DNA of 64,000 nt from Cylicocyclus nassatus (GCA_958299035.1 CATQJL010000001.1:22241433-22305432), one strand, 5' to 3'; shown: positions 47,200-59,767, counted from the stretch's first letter. The notes: a model not told the origin generated them from the letters alone. Translations and numbers: made by a program.

Positions 47200-47880
47200 A
47201 GCATGGAGTTCATAGAAACTTTGGTGACTTGGCAGTGAACTCAATGAAAAAGTATATTGTCACGGAAAAGTGGTGGAGGCAGCGGTGGGAACCTGCTCAA
47301 TGCAGTGGATGGGAAGGAAAGGCAAGAGAAAAGGAGGGAGGATTTTTTTGAGAAGAATACTGAGCTTTGGCATTGCAAAGTGTTAAGAAAATGTGCGGCA
47401 GCCATAACTTGAGAAAAAAATTGAGAAAGAAGTTCTGGGGTTTTGGCATGGAAAAGTTTAGGGGAGCACTGTAAAGAGAATGAAAATACTTTGAAGGAGG
47501 AAGACTGGCTTACTGTGACTTATTCCAGTAAGCTTTGAGAAAAGGGGATTTTGAAGACGGGATAGCTTTTCAAGTAACGAAGAGAGAGTGGATAATTCGT
47601 AGGGAGTTTTGAAGGGAGAATTTAGGACATTTTGGCTTAGAAAATCGGAAAGGAGAAAGGTTTTTAAGGCTAGAGTGAGAAGGAATTTAGGCGCCTTGAA
47701 TGCTTTGACGGAAAAGCAGCTAGCGAATGTACATCAAATAAAACACACAATATATTACCTAGGAAAAGTTACAGAAAGGGGAGCTACGGAAAGGATGCTT
47801 GACGAGAAAGAAAAGCACTATTTCGATTATCTAATGCGCAGGACGAGTCTAGAGAAAAAAGTATGAGGTGTAGGGTCATG
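47200..47880 (+). other. Purine-rich block with unassigned open frame
   Basis: For about 680 bp the plus strand is strongly enriched in A and G, unlike its surroundings. In its last part (47609-47866) an 85-codon frame reads LRKSERRKVFKARVRRNLGA, then QLANVHQIKHTIYYLGKVTE, with charged, helix-like composition. I recognise no family and see no splice partner. The rest of the block has frequent stops. Confidence 0.3.
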
Positions 47881-50800
47881 TCTATTTTTGAGATTGAGCT
47901 TCACTGAGCGACATCTAGCCAATTCTTTGTTAATCTAAGCGATCTTCTACAAACAATCGTACTTTTGTCAATCAAACTTATATGCGCACCATGCGTTTCC
48001 AGCAGGACTTTCTAAAAACATTAATAAACGAAATTTATGACCTTACAGCATTGAAAAGTTGTTGTCCGAGATTTTGGTGACCCGACATGACATTTCTCAC
48101 ACTGATAGCCATTGGGCCGCTAGTCACTGGAAAGCTAACCTTGAGTCACTTGTAGCTTAATATGTGAGATTGCATACTAAGCCCAGCGACGACACCCATA
48201 CTAGCAACTTCCCAGTAAAACATTTTCTAGCCTAACGAAATGTAGATATGTGTCCTACGACTAACATATAACCAACTAAAACAAAACAAACAAGGAATCA
48301 AGGAGAAATCGCTAGAAATGAGCAGGTTCTAGCTTCGCAGTCCGTCAGTTAGCGTGTATAGTGTGCATTACGCAAATTAAGTTACAAATGACTCGACGAT
48401 ATATTCAAGTACTTCTAACATTTGTCAAACTAAGCTTCTATCTTATCGTGAGAATTTTACCAGCATCTCCATAGCTGTACTCAAAATCGAAATTTCGTTG
48501 CTCACTTTTTTGGCCACAATTCAGGAGCAAATGAAGGAATTGTTTTGAAAACATAGCTACGGTATGGGATGAATATTCTTGCACCTATTGCGGAAATTTT
48601 TCGACTATATCTGGATTGAGAGGGCAGCCAATGTAGCTCATTGGCATTACTGACACGTCAAAACGGGTTGCACAGTACCACCAGTGCACCATTGGTGAAG
48701 CGGCGCTGAGGCCTCTGAAGACGAGGATAAGCGGAAACGTAAGTCCGCACCAATAAAAGGCTTCACCAAACCTTATATTGGCATAACAATATCAACATCA
48801 TAATCTGGATTGAGGAATCGACGCCTTAAAATAGAAATTCGCTGCATGGCACTCTATGGGTTAAGAATTTTTCCTGATTAAGGCAATGGCCGAAGCCTCG
48901 CTTATTTCTCTAGCTTGAAGATAGGACATCTTGCCTACAATGTTTGCAGAATAACTTAGCTATTCAGTGCATAAAGAATTCAAAACTTTTATAGTTTAGG
49001 GCCTTCTGGCTTTCCAAAAAGTGAACAATTTTGGATTTATATTTTTTCTTTTCGCAGGTTCCCTTCGTTGAAGTTTTTTTTTACAAAACAAGCTGATTTG
49101 CAGCTAGTAACAAAATTTGGAAGGATTTATAATCTTTCAAAAAGTATTTTTAAAGGAGTAACTTTTGTTTTTTACGCATGGTTTTTTCCCGTTTGCGACA
49201 TTAGTATGAGCAGGAGCGCGTCAGGTCGCGAAAGAGTTAATGTTTCTGATAGTCCTGATTGCATTCAAGAATATGCAGACTGGACAAAGTTATAGCCTTT
49301 CAAAATAAATTTTTGCAAAACGGATATTTTTTCGCAACAACCCAATGTTTTCGCTTTTTTAAACGGCTACCACAATTGCAGAACAAAGCTGCAAAATATT
49401 ATGGCAGCATTTGATGCATTTTCTTAACTCTTTCCATGGTTGTGTGTGCAGACCGAACTTTTTTGATTTTTTGAACAAAACCATCGATTTCAGGTAGGCT
49501 TGTCTCAGTCACAAACCATAAAGCACCAACATTTTAGGAATTTGAAATTTTCGAAAGAGCGTTATTCAATACCATTTTACAAAGTAAGTGAGCTTTCACA
49601 GATTTGAAATATCAAACTCGAAATTTTAGGTGGGGCCGGGGCGCGTTCGAAACTAAGTTACGATGGTTTCATTCAAAAAAATTCCGCCATCAGGAACAAA
49701 AATCACTCATTAGAAAAAGGAGAAAAAGTCGCATTGAACGATATCCGATTGCTCGCCGGCTGATGTCCTGTGAGGTTTGAGATAAAAATATGTAATTTCC
49801 TTGCTTCAAAGAGATAACTCTGGAAATTTTCAAAAGCAGAGTTTGGAAGAGAAAAAAACTTTTGTATAATATGCGCTTTCTATCCATTACTTGGACGTCT
49901 TCAGGGAGTCTGTACTAAAAATAAAAAAATAGCGAGACTCGACCATAACAAAAAGCATAGGGTCAATTTTGATATTTTTTAAAGGCTTGTCATTGCACTA
50001 CAATAGGAGCATAACCGTTTGATAGAGAATGAAAAGATACATCAGATGCAATGAAGATCTTCTACAAGTCTTTCTGCGCTTGTGGCACCCGTTCCAAAAA
50101 TCATTTCGGGCTGACCTGATAAATCAGCATATGTGGCACATCTTAACATTGGCCTAATCAATTTGTCTGGCTTACTGTTCATATAGTTCGCTTAACATCA
50201 AGGTCAGGAGATAACAATTTTGGCAGTTTCTTACGGTCATATTCATAACCTTGTCCTTTAATTGTTCTCATCAATCCTCCTACGCTGGAAGCGAAAAGTT
50301 TTTTAGCCACTTCCATTCAAAACTCTGTATAGCTTTGCTTACTTGCATAGTTTCTAAGGAATTACGTATTTTTTGCTGTTTGAAATGTATAAATATCGAG
50401 GATATCACGCCATCCCTGAGCCTAATACCGCTCCTCAGCGCGACTAGGTGCGACGAAACCTCTTTGCAAGAGTTATAGACGACGAGCGTAATTACTACAC
50501 CATCTGCACCGACTTTGTCCAGCGGTTGGCGACGGCAGCAGTTGCCTGCTCAGGTTACTTGCTACGCGTTCCTTTTTTTGTAATTTTGTAAATATTGGTC
50601 AACAATATGTCACACGTGGTAAATTCCTCGCCACACGTCTAAATGCATTATACGCTTAATCGTTGCAACATAATATCATTGATTGCACCTTTTGATAAAA
50701 GTTGATCTATCAAGTATAACAATGTCAGATTAATAATGCTGTCAGCTATTTGTAGTACGATATAGTTTACTACTGCTATCACGATGGCGATGAGATCTCT

Positions 50801-51682
50801 GCGAACAAAGATTTCCTTAGAACACACAGCGCTACAGATTGACTTTAGATTTTAGATCAATGTCGCAGATCAACACACGCTGGTATTTCATTCACTTTCT
50901 TAAGTTTCTCGATTTCATGATTGACAGAAAGTAGTTTACGTTGACATTATGCTCATTTGGAAAAGCTTGTATTAGATAAAATTGACTGACAGATATTTTT
51001 GACATAAGTACGAAGCACGAAATCTAGTTTATTCAAATAAGATTTTGAAGAGGTAGTATCAAACCCTTCACTATCACGTAAAAGACTGAAAATTTTTGAT
51101 AGCGATAGGAAGCAATTACGTTTTATATGACTAGCATAAAAGCAGCACATGTCTTAACTTACATGCTGCAGTGATTGCACAAACAAGTATTGTGGTGGTT
51201 TACTACTTACACTCTTTGGCTACGCGGTTAATCATCTGGAGTCGATGAATTTCGTGAGCAGAGATCGTTTTGGACAATCTAATCGTTTCACTCTAATATT
51301 CTGTGGTCATAGATAACTGTAATAAAAAATCAAATGTGTGCGTAATGTATGTGTGCTTCAGTTATACTTCTTACATCTACCTTCAGCTCTCTTCTCAACT
51401 ATCTACATTTACACTATTTGGTTATCACAAAATTGCCCAATGCGCCTTTCAGTTCTCCTTAAATTTTCTCGCTGAGAATAACTTAACTTCACAGAACATT
51501 GTTCCAAATATTCCTGCAAATTGTCAGAAACAAAAATCAAAATTTTTTTGTCAACCATATTATAATAATAAAATGTATGAGCGTACCACTGAAAAACACT
51601 TGTCTTCCCATGTCAACATGCGCAGACATGCTTGAAATTGTGCCATTATCATATCTTGGCTATACATTACAGAATCTGGTTC
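47881..51682. other. Intergenic, nothing supported
   Basis: AT-rich sequence with short chance frames. A mariner-like end (CGGATATTTTTTCGCAACAA, then CCCAATG, about 49320-49347) may pair with TAGGCTGTTGCAAAAATAAT near 43970, but a TA flank is missing. No exons were recognised. The promoter of the glycosyltransferase gene should lie at the right edge. Confidence 0.35.
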
Positions 51683-54600
51683 ATGAGATGCTTACTGTAC
51701 TCAAAAGTTTCACCTGGCGTGCGGCTTACACTAAAGAAGATCGTGGCCCTCGTCGTGACTTTGACAGTTTTGCTGCTTTTCAATGTGAACAAATATTTAC
51801 ACTACGATATACTATTCTGCCCCAGAAGTTCTTGTGCCGCAGTTTCAAAATATCATAACTTCTTCTTGTCTTGGTGGATTCCTTTGAACGAAGTTTCATA
51901 GGAAAGCGCAGGTCAATTTTTTTAGTAGCATCCCTCCAGTAAATCAGTATGAGAAAATTCGAGAGCTTGAAGAAATTGATGGGAACTACTCAAGGTTAGC
52001 ATTTTTGAGGAGGGTTACGAATCTTGAAAGTATTTTTATGAACGAGAAGATTTTGCGCATTGCTATTCTAATGAACTAATCGAGAAAAGTCGAGAGTTAA
52101 GGGCAAATGAAGAGAATCATTCTTTTTGCGATTTTTGAGCATGCCCAAAAAACCTAAAAACATCACAGCAGAAACCGAGACAGTAATTAATATATGGGTT
52201 TTGTGACCCCCTCTTTCGAATTGAGCGAAATGCGTGCCGATCGAGAGCAGACTTGATTTTCATTTTTTCAATTTTCACGTCTGTGCTTTCCACGAAAATA
52301 AAATCTGGTCTCGATTAGCACAAAATGCTTTCACATTTTGTAGAAAGAGGAGGTCTCATAAAACGCATATTTATGACTGTCTCGATTTCCGCTGTGACGC
52401 TTGTAGGTTTCTTGAGCATGCTCAAAAATCGCAAAATTGAAGTAATTCTCTTCATTGCTTCTAACCCTTGAACTTTCCCGTTTTGATTCATGGAAAGGTA
52501 CCATAATAACGCAAAATTTTTTTCACATGAAATTACTTTTCAGAATTTTTCGTAACCTTGCTATGATTTTTTGAAAATGTGGCGCAAGCACTTTAGGACA
52601 ACATAATATGTGCCAAATATATTTGACATAAGTTCGATACTCTGTAGTATAATCATATTTTCAGAAAACTTCCGATTTTGGAAATATAACGGTTAGCCAT
52701 CCAGAATCAACCAACGTAAGCTCTTGGCGGCGGATGGGTAATAGTCCACGGCTGCAATAGTTAAGCAGATTATGCTACGAATTTACAGACAGCAAAAGAG
52801 CATGCACCATCATCAGCGCTAACAATACTGCTGTCGATCTATCCATGGAGCAACTGTCAATGCAAGAGCTTGAGAATAAGTTCAAGTACTTAGAGCTCGG
52901 CGGTCACTATATTCCCAAACATTGCAGTGGAGCACACAGGGTATCCTTGTCCTTTCTTGACAATTCGTTTTTTGTTGGATGACTCATAAGCTTAGAAACA
53001 TATTTTTTGTGGAGATTTTCATGGGGTAGAGGACATCAGGTCGGCAATAGTCTCCACTCATGCGGGCAGATAGCACGAGGCAGCAACGGTGAAGGCGCGC
53101 GGTTTGTTGCAGAATTCTGCGTGGGACCACCCTTCCGGCAACGGGCTCCTTTCATACTGTTCCGGAAGTTCGGGAACAGTTCCAGCACAGCGCTCGAACT
53201 GTTACCGGACTTCGGGATCAGTATAAACGCAGACTAATGTCCACTACTCCTTTTCATGTACTAGAACTGTTGCGTCATAAGTGCGGTCGCACTTTTTATG
53301 ATATGATCAAGATGTTTTTTGGAATCGCATTGATTTTTTTTACGTTTCTTACACGACGGATTAGTCGAAGACTGGGTACGCGGTCATATATAACATCCGG
53401 TTTGAAGAAGCACTTTAACAAAGAAGTTCCAACAAGTTCAGCGATCTTTGGCCATTCTATTTACTTTGATGGAATTTTGCGAGCTGTTCGCACATCTCGT
53501 TGTTGGCGTTACACCCAAATCAGTAGTCTTGATCAAAAATTCTTTCTTGACGTTCATCATGTGTTGTTGGTAGGGAATGCAATGCGTGGCGATCGTGTAG
53601 TACGGCCTTTCAAGAACACTTTGTGGATTGTGAAACTTCTGCAGCAAAAAGACTTCATCTTTCCATTTGGCGCCTCTTTCGTCGTCAGCACTCTCCTGCG
53701 GTTTATGGCAACTGCGATAAGTTTTCATCAGTTCACTTTGTTTTGACTGTTCCGGAACTAAACGCGTTAAACTAGAGAACAGAGAATATGAAAAAGTGAA
53801 AACAGATATTTTCTAGCAAATCACATTAATCTATTACATACTGACAAACGAACTTGATGCAAGTCGAGCTAGAGGCCTATAATTATATGCATAATCTCAA
53901 TTGTTTATCTGAAACTTTGATTTGTCCAATATACTGCTATTGGGATGCTGCACCTATTCTCTAAATTCCTTCGTTGCGATCACTTTGTATAGAGAGACTT
54001 CCAGTACATGGTTTGCGTGAGTTCCTGAACTTTGATGTAAACGCTAATGAATACTACCAATCGTCGTCCCCAGGTCTGCATAGACAGCTCAATGTCAGCG
54101 TCTTAGTAGGGTCTAAACTCAAGTGCATCTGCATTGGCTTCATCCTCTACAGTCCCTAAACGGAGAAAACGGTAATGCTATCAGGCCGTTCTTCTATCGG
54201 GCCCTGCCTACGAGATTCTCCTTGATGCGTCCTAAAAGGCAAGCACAGTCAACGCCCACTGCGTACTTTTTGCGTCATCTAATGTGATTGTCGAAGCAGC
54301 GAAGGACCCAAGGCGAGCTTACTCTGAATGAGGCAAAGAGGCTAACTATGTCCGTGTTGCATGCGATGAGTCTATCGTCAGAGCATTGTCCATGCCTGCA
54401 AGAATAGCGTTTTGAAAAGGGGAGATCCTGAAGTTTTTGTGCTTGCAGTTTATATCTGTAAAGTCGTAAAAGGACCGGGAATCATAGGAACAGGAAGCCA
54501 AAATCCGGATGAACCTGTCTTTATGGGACAGTATATCACAAGTCACGCTTGAATGTGCTTGAATACAAAACGTAGTCATGTGTAGAAATTTTCTGTCTGC

Positions 54601-57600
54601 TTGAAAAGAATTTCCTGAAATTAGGGTGTGTAAATTTTGAAATAATGTTTGTATAGAAATGATGTTTGTATTGTTCTGCATGGGTTACGTTAAGGTGGCT
54701 ATAATAATTCCATATCGGAACCGACCCATGCACCTTCCCATCCTTCTTAACAATTTTCATCCTTTTCTCACTGAGCAAGAGCTGGATTACTCTATCTTTG
54801 TGGTAGAGCAAATCTCCAATCAGACATTTAATCGTGGGAAGGTAAGTTTACAATGAATAGTACACATAATTTGATAATCTTCTCCAAATTTTAGCTACTG
54901 AATATTGGATTCGTCGAGGCTATGAAGATCTATGACTGGCAATGCGTTCTACTTCATGACGTGGATTTGCTACCAGAGGATAAAAGAAATTTGCATGTGT
55001 GTCCACAGAACAATCCTCGGCACATGGCTGTTGCAATGGACAAATATAATTATTCGTGGGAAGACTGGAAACTTTGAAGCCACAAATGAAGGTAATGTTA
55101 TAGGCTACATTATGACGGCATGTTTGGCACAAGCTCCCTGCTAAATGTGAAACAATATCGAGACGTCAACGGACTATCCAATCAATACTGGGGATGGGGA
55201 AAAGAAGATGACGATCTTTTCAGAAGGTGAGTACTGCCATTCTTAACTAGTTGCATCTCAAGTCCTTCTTAAAATGCGGGTAATGCGAAAAATTCGAAGG
55301 GTAATGTGCGCCTCTCATTTTCGATATCTCGTTCTTGTTTAAAATATAGCAACTTCTGTCAATAGAATCGAAGCATAATTCGCTACATTGTCTAAGACCT
55401 TCCACATGAGAAAAGTACGTTATGCATTAGTTACGTGGCGGTCCAATATATGCTTTAGAGGAAACATGGACAAACTTTATGTAGTTCATTCAACAAAACG
55501 ATTTCTTTCTGAAACGAAGTTTTGCAATCAGGCCATTATAGGATTTCATGGTTCTCCTTTTAGTTTGTGCGTATACCAAATTCAGCAGAAAAGCAACGAA
55601 GGTGGCCCAAATTCTACCTTCAGCACATGAAGCCGTCTACTCTGGTGATCACTCTGGGTGTTGAAGGGGAAACCTTTTGAAAAACCAAATCTTCTCTTAC
55701 GCGAAGCCTCATATAAGCCTACAATGACAGAAGAATGACAGTAAATGAGGGAATGAGCACAACTTGACAGCAGATTATTGCGATAACACCAAAGTTTGCG
55801 TTTGTGAGCGTTTCCGGGCTAAAATGTAAATTCTTATAAGTTATTAAATATGGTAACGTTTTTGACACGACCGCTCCGTGTATGCTTGAATTCCAAAATT
55901 CCAGGAAGATTGATGACATTTTATCCCTGCCTTCAATAGCCTATATCTCAAATGTGAAAAATATTTTTTTTGTCTCAAATTGCAATTTTAAATCAGCAGT
56001 TTTGATAATACATTGTAGATTCATATCTTTATTTATTACTATTTTTTTCACTTCCTGCATCGGTGTTTGTCAGAAAAGCTGATAACTTCATATGGGTCAT
56101 AGCTTAGCAGTTTTGAAATCATTGATCTCTCTTACCGAAATATCAAGTATGATATTTTGAGAAATAACCTTGACAAATTGCGACGATATTTAAATCGATG
56201 TGATTCTCCCAAAACTGAAGAGTTCAAGTATTTTAGACTCTGGATATTACAAGTGTACAGGAATAAGCATGATTCTTTACGAGTTTGGGAGCAATGAAAC
56301 ACCAGCCACTAACTTCAACTGAGCAAGAATTTCTAAAAATTGACTTTCGTTAACCGGCAGACTTCACGTTTTCTTTTATTATTTACACAGAATACTCAAA
56401 GAATAGTATCTAAACAAGCATTGTCCAAAGTTGTTGGTTAAAGTGCTTAAGGAGGCAAAGACAGTTGCAGTAACTTCAAGCTGGTCTACTCATTATGAAC
56501 TTCAAACAAGTCAAATAATCACGGCTAGCATTTGCGCCTTGCGCAAATCAAGTTGCGCACGGCGGCGGCTCCACATTTATGTTCAAAAGGCGTAGAGGAA
56601 TTTTTCGTATGTATATTTTCGCAATGGTACTCTATCGGCCAGCAGCCACATCCTTATTTAGAGTCTTCACACAAATCCGTCTCGACCTCCTGTTTCAAGA
56701 AAATTTACCACGTTTTTTGGCAGTCCAGCAAGACGAAGGCCTTTTTTATCTACTTAGGAAGTTTCACTTTTGAGCGCTGGAACGAATCTAGATGTTGGTT
56801 GCCTTATCTCAGCATTGACTTCAATCGATAGGCTTTGCACTCTTGGGATCATTCTTACTTTTTCTTAGCATGGTCGATTATTCTGCTAAAGCATGTTGGA
56901 TGATTTGGTCGGTCTGTAATACGATTTCTTGTTTTTTTCCAGAGAAAACGACTTCCAGCTTAGCATTCACCATCCTTGTGGAAAAGAAAGCGTTTTCTAG
57001 GTGGTCCATTTACATAAATCATTCCCTTGAATACAAGGTCATACCATGATGGAATTTGAACGCAGTTGTTCTTTTCTTGGCGTTTGTCACGCTCCAGTAC
57101 ATGCTTACAAAAAAGTTTTTGCTTGAAGTAGCCATTTCTATAGAGATGCTGCTTCGAGAGCTTTAAAATTACTAATCAACGATTTTTGTTGTCTACCGCT
57201 CTTCTAATCGCCTAGTTATGAGTGTTCCTTGAGGCAAGAGATGTACGTAGAATCTAGGTGAAATCAGCTGCATTGTTTTTTTAGCGCTCAAAGGGCAGTG
57301 TCAGTGTGAGTATGATGTGGAACAACTTGACAACATTGACTTTTTGGGAGCCTTTCCCTCAGGTTCATGATATTCAGTGAATCTTTGCGGGCGTCCGGGT
57401 AGCTGATACTATTTGATACTTTTGTAAGAAACAAAACAACTTTTAAGGCATTTCACCGGAAACGTTTTAAAAAAATGTAACTCTGGATCAAGACTCTTTA
57501 ACTTTTGACACGTAGCAAGTTAACAGTGCTCTTTAGACTTTCAATGACTTCAAGGGGACGAATGGTATAACAGTATGAGGCGCCGCTATGACCAGGTCGG

Positions 57601-59389
57601 ACTCAGGTTCGATCCCCGCCCCTGGGCCAACCAAGCCCTTTCCGGGGACGGTAAATTGGTACCAGAGTAATCTGGGAGGAGAAAAGCACTGACTTGGTAA
57701 TCGGCTGGCCCCGTAATGCACTGCAATGGGCTCGCACGCATTCAGTAGCCTCTTCGACTGTGAAGTAGAACGCGTTCTGCGCATGACCGCAAAGGTTATT
57801 GAAGACGCCGAATTCTTTAACCTTTTATCCTTCTACTGACTTGAGCACGTGTTTCATGAAGGCTCCTAGGGATTTATTTGATCCACGGGAAGGTACCAAA
57901 TATCATTTGCTATCAAAGCCCTCACTTATTCCTATTTTCTCCCTTTTCTCCTACGGCAATCCTCAGCTCCTATTAAAGTGCATCAATATAAGTATAATAT
58001 GATCCAACACTACAAACATACATACACATTCATACAGATACTTTGCTGTAGCTGTATATTGAACAAAATGTATAAATGCTGTATATCTTAAAGTCATTTG
58101 TTCAATTTGCGTATCGCACACGATGCGCCCTATTTGACGAACATTTGAGATTTGAATCTGCTTATTTCCAGTGATTTCTCCGTGCCTCCTTCTCTTTGGT
58201 TTGATTGAATATTTATTCTTCAATGGTAACTGGTTTGCTGTTTGTCACGTTACAAAGGTTTTACTGAAGTGTTACTAATAGAAGTGCCCGGTCTTCGCGC
58301 ATTTGTGCAGGCTCACATATTGAGTTACGAATGACTCAACGATAGATATATGAGATGAGATATGATGCCAATATTGCACGATACAAAAATTCACGAACGT
58401 TCATAAAAAATACTGATTGGAGCATTCTCCTACGATTCTCTTTCGATTCCAGACTTAAAAAGTCAAACTACTCACTGTGCTTTCTAACAAATCTAGCATG
58501 GTCTGAATAATCGTGGAAAAGTATCAGAATCAATTTGAAACAGCTTTTCCCCTATTCCCACTCCTGTGCAAATTCCCGCTAGCTCTACAAATGACCGTTG
58601 CTCATACCGCAGAAAATGTGCGGAACATCAAGTTCGACTGAAGTATGCGTATTTTGTCGTTTTACTGCCCAAAACTAGCTTGAAAAGCAAAATGCGAGAC
58701 TTGATGAAGCTTCGTCATCTAAACACAATAATCTTCTGAGTTGCAGAATTATGATAGCGGGCTATGAAGTCGAACGATATGACTCCACTATCGCACGATA
58801 CACAATGATCAAGCATCAAATTGATGACGGAAATCCGATGAACCCGTAAGGCAGTTGCAAATTCATTCCACTTGACAACAAAGAGACATTTCTCTCAAAA
58901 GATACTAACTGTTTTAGAGCTATTCGCTAATTCTGAGCCATTTAGTGCCTGAGAAATTTTGACATTTAAACGCTCATAACTTTTTTCGGAGAGTTATTCC
59001 GCAAAAAAGAAAAACAGATTCGGAATCAGCGTTTAGAGGCGCGTTTAGTGATATACATCATATCTTCAATCACCAACTTATGTTGGTATCCTTCCCTTGT
59101 TAGCAGCGAGCGCCAGAAAAGGTTATCATAAGTTCGTCGTGGTACTGTATTCTTATGCAATCGCATGCTAAACGACTTCTTAGTGTTTGATTTTTCCAGA
59201 TGCCGGGAAAAGCTGTTCGAATATACTCGTCAACAGTGGAGAAAGGATGGCTTGAACTCGCTCCGTTACAAGTTGATTAACATCACTTTTACACAAGTGT
59301 ACACCCGCATTTTGGTCGATTTATTGGAGGAGAAAGAAAAGCCTATCATATATGAAACTTTTTGCGCAGAGGAGGGAGTTGAAAAATAA
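51683..59389 (+). CDS. Beta-1,4-galactosyl/GalNAc-transferase (BRE-4-like), seven exons, frameshifted
   Basis: A GT7-family Golgi enzyme that adds Gal or GalNAc from the UDP-sugar to terminal GlcNAc. Exons: 51683-51827 (N-terminus and signal-anchor helix KKIVALVVTLTVLLLFNV; least certain), 52789-52940 (LGGHYIPKHC), 54695-54841 (VAIIIPYRNR...FNRGK), 54895-55055 (LLHDVDLLPED; DVD binds metal), 55104-55227 (FGTSSLL, WGWGxEDDD), 58747-58845 (ARYTMIKHQ; Met and His of the metal site) and 59200-59389 (WRKDGLNSLRYKL, stop 59387-59389). Phases agree throughout, about 338 residues. A run of five A at 55200-55204, where four fit the motif, shifts the frame inside WGWGxEDDD and leads to an early stop. 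This may be an assembly error or an inactive allele. The acceptor before 54695 (GTTAAG) is weak. The residue before FG is Met, where vertebrate galactosyltransferases have Tyr. Candidate relatives are bre-4 and its paralogues. Confidence 0.85.
51813..52609. mobile_element. Diverged mariner-type foldback MITE
   Basis: The right end GCGCAAGCACTTTAGGACAA, CATAA then TA resembles the ends of the 44955 element. At the left, AGAAGTTCTTGTGCCGCAGT, TTCAAAATATCATAACTTCTT is its inverse. Inner pairs include GATTTTTGAGCATGC and GCATGCTCAAAAATC. The left end overlaps the proposed first donor of the glycosyltransferase gene. Confidence 0.65.
53237..53746 (+). other. 169-codon open frame in glycosyltransferase intron, unassigned
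   Basis: A single uninterrupted frame with a hydrophobic stretch near the N-terminus (FFGIALIFFTFL) and a basic region after it. No family is recognised. Just upstream and downstream are GTTCCGGAA words, and CGCGTTAAAC at 53765 looks like a TTAA-type element end, so the frame may belong to a transposable element. It is longer than most chance frames here. Confidence 0.25.
57555..57795 (+). mobile_element. tRNA-derived SINE
   Basis: An A-box-like TGGTATAACAGT (57563) is followed by a near-consensus RNA polymerase III B box, GGTTCGATCCC (57606-57616), at tRNA-like spacing. A unique GC-rich body (GGCTGGCCCCGTAATGCACT region) follows. The stretch is far more GC-rich than the intron around it. 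It does not fold as a functional tRNA that I can see. It lies in the 3.5-kb intron of the glycosyltransferase gene. The exact ends are uncertain. Confidence 0.65.
58968..59104. mobile_element. MITE fragment, TAACAAGGGAaGGAT family
   Basis: Only the right part is present: CATAACTTTTTTCGGAGAG, then CAGATTCGGAATCAGCGTTT and GGTATCCTTCCCTTGTTAG. It matches the right half of copy 5 (40660-40802). It lies in the last intron of the glycosyltransferase gene, about 95 bp before the last exon. Confidence 0.65.
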
Positions 59390-59621
59390 TTACGTCTCTT
59401 TTCAATCGAGAGCTGTTACTTGATCTAGTTTCTATAAGCTTGTCTTTCTGTCTAGATTAATCAAAGATCTCATGCACATATAATCTACATCGCCGTGTTG
59501 TACCTTTGCTTCCCACTCTTTATCAGTCAATTGCTCATGTTGTTGTTGTTGGGAGAATGGCGGTACCACTTTATGTAATAAAAATGAAACTAGCTTGTCA
59601 CTTTGGCTACTGCTTCAGCGA

Positions 59622-59767
59622 GGGTGGAGGACTATATGTCGCCGAATTTGGAAGAGTCCCGCGCAGATTCCCTGCAGGAACGCATGTCCGCGCATGTGCA
59701 AGGGTGCGTATTTGTCGCAAATGACCGCGGGGACCGCCCTTTTTCGGCGACATATAGTCCTCCACCC
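59622..59767. mobile_element. 146-bp MITE with perfect 9-bp duplication
   Basis: Ends GGGTGGAGGACTATATGTCG, CCGAA and the inverse TTCGGCGACATATAGTCCTC, CACCC are perfect over 25 bp apart from one position. They are flanked by CTTCAGCGA at 59613-59621 and 59768-59776, identical 9-mers. A relic end occurs at about 32380-32405 (CGACATATAGTCCTCTACCC). It is noncoding. Confidence 0.88.

Noticed and set aside
43970..49347. A single 5.4-kb mariner-type element spanning TAGGCTGTTGC and GCAACAACCCAA ends
   Set aside because: The ends are only roughly similar, the right one lacks a TA flank, and no transposase lies between. More likely two unrelated relics.
57563..57616. A functional tRNA gene
   Set aside because: A and B boxes are present, but I cannot form a full cloverleaf and a long GC-rich body follows; a SINE explains it better.
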